Assembly (NCBI GenBank): GCA_003150355.1
Contig: QAMJ01000014.1
Location: 1 to 64,000 of the forward strand
Length of the DNA stretch: 64,000 nucleotides
From: Clostridiales bacterium
GTDB lineage: Bacteria; Bacillota; Clostridia; Oscillospirales; Oscillospiraceae
Direction of reading: 5' to 3'
Shown: in pieces, positions 1 through 6,119 of the stretch
Layout of the letters: each line of letters starts with the position of its first letter
Position numbering within the stretch: the stretch's first letter is position 1
The notes under the pieces: generated by a model
What the model saw: the letters and a program-made list of their open reading frames with translations, nothing else
Databases searched by the model: none
What the model was told of the DNA's origin: nothing
Translations under genes and position numbers: made by a program

Positions 1-336
1 GACAAGTCCATCGAGGAATCCGCCTACGACATGGGCGCGGACAGCTTCAAGGTGTTCATGACCGTGACGCTCCCGCTCATTAAGGACTCCTTCCTCTCCG
101 GCCTCGTCACGGCCTTCGTGCGCAGCATAACCGCTATCTCCGCGATCATCCTGCTCGTGACGCCGCAGTTCCTGCTCATCACGGTGCAGATCAACGAGTT
201 TGCGGAGAAGGGCTCCTACAGCCTTGCCTGCGCGTTTGCAACCATTCTTATCATCATCACCTACGGCGCTGTGCTGCTGATGAACCTGTTCATCAAGCAC
301 TTCGGCACCAGCAAGAAACTCAAGGAGGTCGACTGA
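1..336 (+). CDS. ABC transporter permease, C-terminal part (5' end outside window)
   Basis: The reading frame is open from base 1, so the start lies upstream. The visible part holds the EAA loop typical of binding-protein-dependent permeases (EESAYDMGAD followed by TLPLIKDSF), which docks on the ATPase. Two or three hydrophobic membrane segments follow, then a short charged cytoplasmic tail. The ATPase gene begins 3 bases after the stop, so the two form one importer operon. Sequence flavour (SITAISAIILLVTP) fits the two-domain iron(III)/2-aminoethylphosphonate permease group (FbpB/PhnV-like). The substrate cannot be decided because the binding protein gene is outside the window. Confidence 0.88.
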   Translation, partial: DKSIEESAYDMGADSFKVFMTVTLPLIKDSFLSGLVTAFVRSITAISAIILLVTPQFLLITVQINEFAEKGSYSLACAFATILIIITYGAVLLMNLFIKHFGTSKKLKEVD

Positions 337-339
337 GCC

Positions 340-1416
340 ATGGAAAAAACAAAGAAAGGCGTCCGTCTGGAGCATATCTCCAAAATATATCAGGATCCCA
401 AAACCGGCAAGGACTTCTATGCCGTGCATGATACCTCGCTCAACATCGAACCCGGCAGCTTCGTGACGCTCCTCGGCCCCTCCGGCTGCGGCAAGACTAC
501 GACCCTGCGCATGATCGCGGGCTTTGAAAGCCCGGACGAGGGCGAAATTTATCTCGGCGAGGAGCCGATAAACGAGCTTACCCCGAATAAGCGTGACACG
601 GCGATGGTGTTCCAGAGCTACGCGCTGCTGCCGCACTACAACGTGTTCGATAACGTCGCCTACGGTCTCAAGCTGCGCAAGGTGCCGAAGGATGAGATAA
701 AGGAGCGCGTCATGAAGATACTCGACCTCGTCGAGCTGACGGGGATGGAGGGGCGCATGACAAACCAGCTCTCCGGCGGCCAGCAGCAGCGTGTTGCGCT
801 CGCCCGCGCGCTGGTCATCGAGCCGTCCGTCCTGCTGTTCGATGAGCCGCTCTCGAACCTTGACGCAAAGCTGCGCGTCTCCATGCGCACGGAGATACGC
901 CGCATCCAGCAGGAGGTCGGCATCACGGCCATCTATGTCACGCACGACCAGAGCGAGGCAATGGCTCTGTCGGATCAGATCATCATCATGAACAAGGGCG
1001 TTGTCGCTCAGGTCGGCACCCCGCAGGAGATATACTACCATCCGAACAGCGAATTCGTCGCCGACTTCATCGGCGAGGCAAACTTCCTGCATGGCACTCT
1101 CACGGGCATTGATGGCGCTCAGGCCGTAATGAACATCGAGGGTACTGAGCTCCGTGTCGCGTCGACCGACGGTCTTGAGGTAGGGAAGGACTACACGCTC
1201 GTCCTGCGTCCCGAGGCGGCGACGCTTGCCGACGAGGGCGGCCTGCCCTGCAAGGTCATACTCAGCTGCTTCATGGGCTCGTACCAGAACTATCATGTCA
1301 TGGTAGGGAACACCCTCGTGAAGCTCACCGAGAATAACCCCAAGAACAAGCGCATCTATGCTGTCGGCGAGGAGTGCTGCCTGCGCTTCGATCCGGACGC
1401 GGTACATATACTGTAA
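340..1416 (+). CDS. ABC transporter ATP-binding protein, Fe3+/polyamine type
   Basis: This 358-residue protein energises the importer whose permease ends 3 bases upstream. Visible motifs: Walker A GPSGCGKT at about 46-53, Q-loop near 91, signature LSGGQQQR at 143-150, Walker B LLFDEP at about 164-169 and H-loop His at 201. The last ~110 residues form a TOBE-like regulatory domain, as in PotA, FbpC and PhnT. Length and domain order are normal for the CUT1/iron/polyamine group. The exact substrate is undetermined. The gene ends in a strong hairpin 20 bases downstream. Confidence 0.93.
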   Translation: MEKTKKGVRLEHISKIYQDPKTGKDFYAVHDTSLNIEPGSFVTLLGPSGCGKTTTLRMIAGFESPDEGEIYLGEEPINELTPNKRDTAMVFQSYALLPHYNVFDNVAYGLKLRKVPKDEIKERVMKILDLVELTGMEGRMTNQLSGGQQQRVALARALVIEPSVLLFDEPLSNLDAKLRVSMRTEIRRIQQEVGITAIYVTHDQSEAMALSDQIIIMNKGVVAQVGTPQEIYYHPNSEFVADFIGEANFLHGTLTGIDGAQAVMNIEGTELRVASTDGLEVGKDYTLVLRPEAATLADEGGLPCKVILSCFMGSYQNYHVMVGNTLVKLTENNPKNKRIYAVGEECCLRFDPDAVHIL

Positions 1417-1436
1417 AGAGCAGGCAAAAAAATTTC

Positions 1437-1486
1437 GGCTCTGTGTCAATAGTCAAAGCACAACTATTGACACAGAGCCTGTTTTT
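1437..1486 (+). terminator. Hairpin terminator with arms identical to the IS end
   Basis: A perfect 17-bp stem (1437-1453 with 1463-1479) has a 9-base loop and is followed by a T run. It closes the ABC operon. The arm ggctctgtgtcaatagt is identical to the outer 17 bases of the ISL3-type element at 19286-19302, so the hairpin looks like two IS ends meeting head to head. Confidence 0.85.
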
Positions 1487-1504
1487 TGCAGCTGAAATGC
1501 TGTT

Positions 1505-2101
1505 TTATTCTATCCCGTATTTTTCCTTCAGCTCCGGGCGGATATCGTCAAAGCTTCTAAACGGCGCGGGCTCGGCGGCGTGTTCGCCGATGTGCTTCTC
1601 CATCCACACCATGTCGTACCAGCGGCCGAACTTATATGCGCAGCCCGTGAATCTGCCGACGAACCTGTAGCCAAGGTGCTCATGGAACTGCTCGCTGTTG
1701 AGCGTCAGGTATTCGTCCGGCACTGTCGGGTGCGCGATGCAGGCGTTGACGTTCGTGATGTTCTGCAGCTTCAGCGCCCCTTCAAGCGCGGTGTACAGGA
1801 GCTTGCCGAGACCGAGATGCTTTGCGTCGGTGCGGATATATATGCTTGTCTCCACAGCCCATGCGTAGGCGGCGCGTGTCTTGAACGCGGATGCGTAGAC
1901 GTAGCCCATTATCTCCCCGCCACGCTCTGCAACAAGGTAGGGATACCTGCTGAGCGTATGCTCGATACGCTCCCGGAACTCCTCTATCGACGGGACTTCA
2001 TATTCAAAGGTGATGGCCGTGTTTTCCACGTAGGGCGCATAGATCGCCAGCAGCTTCTCCGCGTCCTCGCCTCTTGCAATTCTCACATGGCAGCTTTCCA
2101 T
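1505..2101 (-). CDS. GNAT-family N-acetyltransferase (phosphinothricin/amino-acid acyltransferase type)
   Basis: This 198-residue protein transfers an acetyl group from acetyl-CoA to an amine. N-terminal RIARGEDAEKLLAIYAPYV and the following TAITFEYEVPS match the Pat/MnaT (YncA) subgroup, which acts on phosphinothricin, methionine sulfoximine or similar amino acids. The acetyl-CoA loop appears as HLGLGKLLY. A tail of about 25 residues (…RPELKEKYGIE) extends beyond the usual ~170. The start has GAGGT seven bases upstream. It is transcribed alone, convergent with the ABC operon and divergent from the next gene. The physiological substrate is unknown. Confidence 0.85.
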   Translation of the reverse strand: MESCHVRIARGEDAEKLLAIYAPYVENTAITFEYEVPSIEEFRERIEHTLSRYPYLVAERGGEIMGYVYASAFKTRAAYAWAVETSIYIRTDAKHLGLGKLLYTALEGALKLQNITNVNACIAHPTVPDEYLTLNSEQFHEHLGYRFVGRFTGCAYKFGRWYDMVWMEKHIGEHAAEPAPFRSFDDIRPELKEKYGIE

Positions 2102-2217
2102 GCCGCATACCTCTTTTCATCTGATGGCAGCAGCAATATTAGCACAGTAAGCCCGCGTTTTCAAGCGGTTTCGACGGCATATCGCGTGAATTTTCAGACA
2201 TTTAGTCAAGATTGTAC

Positions 2218-2246
2218 TTGTAATAACGCCGGATTGATAGTATAAT
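2218..2246 (+). promoter_or_regulatory. Sigma-A type promoter for the gene at 2288
   Basis: TTGTAA at 2218-2223 and TATAAT at 2241-2246 are separated by 17 bases, with a perfect -10 box. It lies about 40 bases before the acyltransferase-like gene. Confidence 0.75.
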
Positions 2247-2287
2247 ACAAAAAGCTTAAAAAATTAAAAGCAAAGGCTGGATCAGAT

Positions 2288-3166
2288 ATGAGTACATACA
2301 AGCGCCGCTTCGGCGACAGGAAGGAAGGCCGGCTTCTCCGTTCCCTTCCCGCGTTCTCCAAGTTCATCCCATATATCATGCCCACGCGCAACGACGCATC
2401 CAACCAGTATGAGGAGAGCTTCGAGGTCTCCGATGTTGACCGCCGTCTGCGTCAGCTACGTGTTCAGGGCTATAAGGGCATCGGCATTCTGCACTTTATC
2501 ATCGCGGCATATATCCGCGGCGTGTCCATGCTCCCAGGCATCAACCGCTTCGTCGTCGGCCGCCGCGTCTACGCAAGGGACGATATCTCCGTCGTTATGA
2601 CCGTCAAGCGCAGTCTCTCCGTTGAAGCTACGGAGACGACCATCAAGGTCCACTTTGAACCGACTGACACAATCTTCGACGTCTACCGCAAGATGAATGA
2701 GAAAATCGATGAGATCAAGGCTTCCGACGAAAACAACAACACTGAGGCTGTTGCTGAGGCTTTCTGCCGCGCACCGCGCTTCCTGCTCCGCTTCGCGCTG
2801 GCGATCGTCCGCATGCTGGACTATTTCGGCTGGCTCCCCGAGAGCCTGACCGAGGCAAGCCCCTTCCATGGCTCGATGATAATCACCGACCTTGGCTCGC
2901 TGCGCATAGGACCCATTTTCCACCATATATATAACTTCGGTACGCTCCCGGTGTTCATCGCCTTCGGCGCGAAGCGGCACTCCTATGAGCTTGACCGCCA
3001 CGGCAACATGGTCGACCGCAAGTATGTTGACTGCAAGTTCGTCATGGACGAGCGCACGGTCGACGGGCATTATTACGCCCAGTTCCTTCAGGCGATCCGC
3101 TATCTGTTCCAGCACCCCGAGGTAGTCGAAGCTCCTCCCTCCAGAGTCATTGACGATATCTATTAA
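2288..3166 (+). CDS. 2-oxoacid dehydrogenase acyltransferase (E2/CAT-like) domain protein, catalytic His replaced
   Basis: The 292 residues correspond to the catalytic acyltransferase domain of E2 components (chloramphenicol-acetyltransferase fold). No lipoyl or E1/E3-binding domain is present. The C-terminal active-site motif, normally HxxxDG, reads ERTVDG at 255-260, so the general-base His is Glu here while Asp and Gly are kept. A motif SMIITDLGSL matches the conserved strand before it. No E1, E3 or lipoylation genes lie nearby. Either the enzyme uses different chemistry or it is a non-catalytic relative; I cannot name the substrate. A monocistronic unit is suggested by its own promoter and terminator. 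Confidence 0.75.
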   Translation: MSTYKRRFGDRKEGRLLRSLPAFSKFIPYIMPTRNDASNQYEESFEVSDVDRRLRQLRVQGYKGIGILHFIIAAYIRGVSMLPGINRFVVGRRVYARDDISVVMTVKRSLSVEATETTIKVHFEPTDTIFDVYRKMNEKIDEIKASDENNNTEAVAEAFCRAPRFLLRFALAIVRMLDYFGWLPESLTEASPFHGSMIITDLGSLRIGPIFHHIYNFGTLPVFIAFGAKRHSYELDRHGNMVDRKYVDCKFVMDERTVDGHYYAQFLQAIRYLFQHPEVVEAPPSRVIDDIY

Positions 3167-3180
3167 TAAGATTCATATGA

Positions 3181-3212
3181 AAAATTCCCGGACGAAAGTC
3201 CGGGAATTTTTA
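3181..3212. terminator. Bidirectional hairpin terminator
   Basis: A perfect 13-bp stem (3181-3193 with 3198-3210) has a GAAA tetraloop, with A and T runs at both ends. It lies between two convergent genes and can serve both. Confidence 0.9.
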
Positions 3213-3214
3213 GT

Positions 3215-3469
3215 TCAGCGCCGTTTGGAACCATAATAACTGTCACCGTAATAATCGCCGTATTCGCGATTCTGCCTATCGACATCCGATTCATCATCTT
3301 CGTCATCTTCTTCAACGATGATATACTGCTTCTGCTTATTCTTATATTGCTCTTTCAGTTTTTTGTTATATTTGGCACGGGCTATATCGTATTCTATAAC
3401 CATCTTAAAACACCAAATACTAAATGCGCCAAGTGCGCCACAGAATATAAGTAGAATTACAGTTTCCAT
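3215..3469 (-). CDS. Small single-pass membrane protein of unknown function
   Basis: 84 residues. Residues 4-22 form one hydrophobic segment. A basic stretch (RAKYNKKLKEQYKNK) follows, then a strongly acidic patch (EEDDEDDES) and a Tyr/Gly-rich tail. A GGAGG site stands a suitable distance before the ATG. I do not recognise a family. The gene is small but well formed, with its own ribosome site and shared terminator. Confidence 0.65.
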   Translation of the reverse strand: METVILLIFCGALGAFSIWCFKMVIEYDIARAKYNKKLKEQYKNKQKQYIIVEEDDEDDESDVDRQNREYGDYYGDSYYGSKRR

Positions 3470-3571
3470 AGTGCCTATAAACCTCCGTACTCTTGCTGAT
3501 CGATGATACTATATCACATAACAGTTATAAAGAAAAGCTCGTGTTAATGACAAAAACGTCTCAGGATCGGC

Positions 3572-3668
3572 ACCGGAGAGATTCGACCCGCGTTGCGACG
3601 CGGGCTGCCTCGGGTTGCAAAGCGCCCCCGGCGCTTTGCTAAGAGCCCTCGGGTTCGAATCTCTGAAA
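3572..3668. repeat. Structured palindromic element with tRNA T-arm-like ends
   Basis: The outer arms (3577-3590 and 3650-3664) pair almost perfectly and spell the T-loop signature (ggttcgaatctct) in inverted orientation. Inside are two perfect hairpins: 3587-3593 with 3598-3604, and 3617-3626 with 3630-3639. Folded, this gives a branched structure. It sits 50 bases from tRNA-Ser, whose T-arm shares the string gagagattcga. It cannot fold as a tRNA: there is no anticodon arm or acceptor stem. It looks like a mobile or dispersed palindrome built from tRNA 3' ends. Confidence 0.6.
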
Positions 3669-3679
3669 CTTCACATTAT

Positions 3680-3716
3680 AAAATAAGCCCTCTACCGTTG
3701 GTAGAGGGCTTATTTT
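3680..3716. terminator. Hairpin terminator beyond tRNA-Ser
   Basis: A perfect 17-bp stem (3680-3696 with 3700-3716) has a 3-base loop. The outer A/T pairs supply a U tract in either direction. It lies directly after the tRNA 3' end on the minus strand. Confidence 0.88.
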
Positions 3717-3717
3717 A

Positions 3718-3809
3718 TGGCGGAGATGGAGAGATTCGAACTCTCGAAGAGCTTTTGACCCTTACACGATTTCCAATCGTGCGCGCTCGACCAACTACGC
3801 GACATCTCC
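3718..3809 (-). tRNA. tRNA-Ser (anticodon GGA)
   Basis: Read on the minus strand it has a GGAGATG/CATCTCC acceptor stem, discriminator G and an encoded CCA. The anticodon stem is CACGA/TCGTG around TTGGAAA, giving anticodon GGA. A long variable arm marks class II. The T-arm is GAGAG-TTCGAAT-CTCTC. Without CCA the length is 89 bases. Confidence 0.95.
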
Positions 3810-3942
3810 GTGTTTGCTCAAGAAAACAAATTATCAACTTGTCAGCTTGCACATTATAATTCATATGTGCCGTAAAGTCAAGGAATATTTTTCAATTCTT
3901 CGGGAAAGATTATTTTGAGACAAAAAAGCGGAGGGCAACGCC

Positions 3943-4386
3943 GTGAAGATGACAAACGACGAGTATAAGGAATTTGCCGGGCAGCACGCGCCACGCTCAA
4001 GGGCGGGGCGAAACATGCTGCGAGCCTTTGTGAGCGGCGGAGCGATCTGCGCCGCCGGTCAGGCACTGACGGATCTGTACCTTTCTCTCGGCATGGAGAT
4101 GGACAGTGCCTGCGCGGCCTGCTCCGTGACGCTGATCTTCATCGGCGCGCTGCTGACGGGGCTCGGCGTATATGACGACATGGCGCGCTTTTCCGGTGCG
4201 GGCACGCTTGTACCGATAACGGGCTTTGCAAACTCCGTCGTCGCCCCGGCGATAGAGTATAAGACCGAGGGCATGATCCTCGGCACCGCCGCCAAAATGT
4301 TCATCATCTCCGGCCCCGTCATCGTATACGGGATAAGCTCCGGCGTCATCTACGGCATACTGCTGCTGATATTTGGGGCAGCGTAG
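3943..4386 (+). CDS. spoVAC: Stage V sporulation protein AC
   Basis: The 147-residue integral membrane protein starts at GTG with GCGGAGGG just upstream. The N-terminus (EYKEFAGQHAPRS) is followed by an RAFVSGGAICAAGQ segment and about four membrane spans; the whole matches SpoVAC in length and motif. In Bacillus, SpoVAC is a mechanosensitive channel component of the inner spore membrane that carries Ca-dipicolinate during sporulation and germination. The partners spoVAD and spoVAE are not adjacent here, which is unusual. Dipicolinate synthase genes lie at 32965-34403, so the substrate pathway is present. Confidence 0.9.
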   Translation: MKMTNDEYKEFAGQHAPRSRAGRNMLRAFVSGGAICAAGQALTDLYLSLGMEMDSACAACSVTLIFIGALLTGLGVYDDMARFSGAGTLVPITGFANSVVAPAIEYKTEGMILGTAAKMFIISGPVIVYGISSGVIYGILLLIFGAA

Positions 4387-4407
4387 GAAATACAAAAGGA
4401 GAAGCTC

Positions 4408-4560
4408 ATGGGAAAACACGCGAAGAAGAAAACGAACCGTGACGGTCAGACCGAGGTACTGACCGGGCATGACGAGAAAGCGGAAAGGGAAAGCCCGGAT
4501 CGCCGCCTGTGGGAGCGCGAGTCTGACCGCCCCAACGGCACAAGCGGGAATTACAGCTGA
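4408..4560 (+). CDS. Small hydrophilic protein downstream of spoVAC
   Basis: This 50-residue frame starts at ATG 4408, with AAGGAG about eight bases before it, and lies 21 bases after spoVAC. The sequence is highly charged (MGKHAKKKTNRDG at the start, EKAERESPDRRL in the middle) and has no membrane segment. It shares the terminator at 4564. Family unknown; a forespore-expressed small protein is possible from position only. Confidence 0.55.
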   Translation: MGKHAKKKTNRDGQTEVLTGHDEKAERESPDRRLWERESDRPNGTSGNYS

Positions 4561-4563
4561 AAA

Positions 4564-4606
4564 ATAAGCGCACTGCAGCACATTATGCAGTGCGCTTATA
4601 ATTTTT
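4564..4606 (+). terminator. Terminator of the spoVAC unit
   Basis: A perfect 14-bp stem (4564-4577 with 4586-4599) has an 8-base loop, followed by AATTTTT. Confidence 0.88.
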
Positions 4607-4628
4607 GATCGTCCCGTAGGGACACCAC

Positions 4629-5525
4629 TTATTGAGCTCCACCGTATTTCTTCTCCGCAAGCTCCTTGCTGCATGAGACAAGGCGGCGGATGCTGCGGTC
4701 GTTCGCGCTGCGCTCGTTTATGAGTATTCCGAGCGAGCGGTGGCAGCGCGGTTCAAGCGGCAGTGTCTTGATGTTGAACTGCATGTCCTTTGTCACGAGC
4801 CTTGACAGGACGCTCACGCCGAGCCCGTGCTCGACCATCGACGCAATGGACGCATCGTCAAGATTCGTGCGCAGGATGTTCGGAGCAACCTTCAGCCCGT
4901 TTGCCGTAAAGATAGGCAGTATATCCAGCTCGAAACCGAGAGAGGGCATGAGAAAGTCCGTCCCCTCGAAGAGCTCCACCGGGTACGCGTCGCCGTCAAA
5001 ATCACAGTCGGCGGGCAGGATGGCGACGAGCTCATCCTCCATCAGCGGTATCCACGTAAGTCCTTGGCACAGCTCCGGCTGATAGCTCACCATCGCGCAG
5101 TCAAGCTCCTCGTTCCTTACCGCCGTGGCCATCTCGTTCATGTCGTTGACCGTGAGGGAGACCTGCGTGTCCGGGCAGAGCAGCCTGAACGCGGAGAGAA
5201 TATCCGGGATCCAGTGGCGCGCGATGCTCGAGAACGAGCCGAGCCGCAGTGCCGAGCCGGTCTTGAGCCGCAGCTGATCGGCCTCGCGCTCAAGCGCCGC
5301 GGCGGCGTCTGCAAAGCCCTTGAGCTTCGGCAGCAGCTCCTGACCGGTGGGGGAGAGCCGCACTCCGCCCTTGCTGCGTATCAGCAGCGATACGCCGAGC
5401 TCATCCTCAAGGGAGTTCATCATGTGCGTGAGCCCGGACTGGGTGTAGCCAAGCTCCGCGGCGGCGGCGGTGAGACTGCCGCGGTCTATCGCGGTCAGAA
5501 GCGCGCTTACTTTTTTGCTGTCCAT
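4629..5525 (-). CDS. LysR-family transcriptional regulator
   Basis: 298 residues from the ATG at 5525 (MDSKKVSALL). The winged helix-turn-helix occupies about 1-60, with AAAAELGYTQSGLTHMMNSLE as the recognition region. A two-lobe effector domain runs from about 90 to the end. Extension of the frame upstream to 5606 adds residues with no family support. It is transcribed away from the hydrogenase island across a 594-base gap. LysR proteins often control the divergent unit, so regulation of the candidate RNA or of hypF is possible but unproven. The inducer is unknown. Confidence 0.88.
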   Translation of the reverse strand: MDSKKVSALLTAIDRGSLTAAAAELGYTQSGLTHMMNSLEDELGVSLLIRSKGGVRLSPTGQELLPKLKGFADAAAALEREADQLRLKTGSALRLGSFSSIARHWIPDILSAFRLLCPDTQVSLTVNDMNEMATAVRNEELDCAMVSYQPELCQGLTWIPLMEDELVAILPADCDFDGDAYPVELFEGTDFLMPSLGFELDILPIFTANGLKVAPNILRTNLDDASIASMVEHGLGVSVLSRLVTKDMQFNIKTLPLEPRCHRSLGILINERSANDRSIRRLVSCSKELAEKKYGGAQ

Positions 5526-5632
5526 TCTGCAAATCACTGTCCTTGTGCGGTTATCTATGAAAAAACTGATTACATATATAATAATATGGGATTTTACGAA
5601 ATGCAAGTGAAATGTTATTATCTGTAAAAGTC

Positions 5633-5661
5633 TTGCACTATGATGAAAAAGTTAGTATAAT
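5633..5661 (+). promoter_or_regulatory. Strong sigma-A promoter in the LysR-hypF gap
   Basis: TTGCAC (5633-5638) and TATAAT (5656-5661) are separated by exactly 17 bases. The predicted start is near 5668. No gene follows within 400 bases, only the structured segment ending at 5837. Confidence 0.8.
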
Positions 5662-5667
5662 TTAGGA

Positions 5668-5837
5668 AAGAACAGTAAAAGACAGCTATATTACACGAAA
5701 AAATTCCGGAAACTCTACCGGAATTACCGGGAACAAACCCGGGACATATTTTTACAGACAGCAGATATGCGGGCAGCACATCCCCTGCATATATCTGTCG
5801 GTTCATCCTGCGGGAATACCCGCAGGATGAATTTTTT
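5668..5837 (+). ncRNA. Candidate structured small RNA or attenuated leader of unknown family
   Basis: About 170 bases lie between a near-consensus promoter and a strong intrinsic terminator, without a credible frame. Hairpin 1 pairs 5702-5709 with 5718-5725 (loop aaactcta). Hairpin 2 pairs 5727-5731 with 5738-5742. Hairpin 3 pairs about 5757-5770 with 5787-5799, with one bulge. The terminator stem pairs 5802-5814 with 5819-5831 and is followed by six T. It could be a free-standing regulatory RNA. Alternatively it is a riboswitch-like attenuator for the hydrogenase genes 280 bases on, although those have a separate promoter. I match it to no riboswitch class. Confidence 0.6.
5802..5837 (+). 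terminator. Intrinsic terminator of the candidate RNA
   Basis: A perfect 13-bp stem (5802-5814 with 5819-5831) has an AATA loop and is followed by TTTTTT. The T run lies only on the plus-strand side, which fixes the direction. Confidence 0.92.
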
Positions 5838-5964
5838 GTGCAGATATGAGAAAGTGTACGGACATTAGGGTTAAGGCCATGTTAAGCTAATAGAACTGAT
5901 TTAGACAATTTTGTGTAATTTGAATATAAAACCATAAAAATCCCTGTGAAAAAATTTACTAATC

Positions 5965-5994
5965 TTGCAAAGTGCATATAAACGGAAGTATAAT
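5965..5994 (+). promoter_or_regulatory. Probable promoter of the hyp-hydrogenase operon
   Basis: TTGCAA (5965-5970) and TATAAT (5989-5994) are 18 bases apart. Transcription from here would give a leader of about 120 bases before hypF. Confidence 0.68.
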
Positions 5995-6008
5995 CACTTC
6001 AAGAGAAA

Positions 6009-6083
6009 TAGCAATAGTGCTTTAAGGCGGTATGCGGTTTCCTATTGCTAAAAAAACGGTCATGTAGTAGAATACTATTGCTA
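6009..6083 (+). promoter_or_regulatory. hypF leader with two competing 9-bp pairings
   Basis: The arm tagcaatag (6009-6017) can pair with ctattgcta at 6042-6050, which is followed by an A run, or with an identical copy at 6075-6083. The two pairings exclude each other. Such an arrangement may sense transcription, translation or a ligand, or may be a protein-binding repeat. No ligand class is recognised. Confidence 0.45.
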
Positions 6084-6119
6084 AAACTTTAACTTGAAAT
6101 ACGGCGGGAGATTGATCCG

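Noticed and set aside
3572..3668. A second tRNA gene beside tRNA-Ser
   Set aside because: Only T-arm-like ends are present; there is no acceptor stem, D-arm or anticodon arm, and the inner hairpins do not fit a cloverleaf.
5668..5837. Purine, FMN, TPP or c-di-GMP riboswitch
   Set aside because: The single CTCTACC string is not embedded in the required three-way junction, and the core strings of the other classes are absent.
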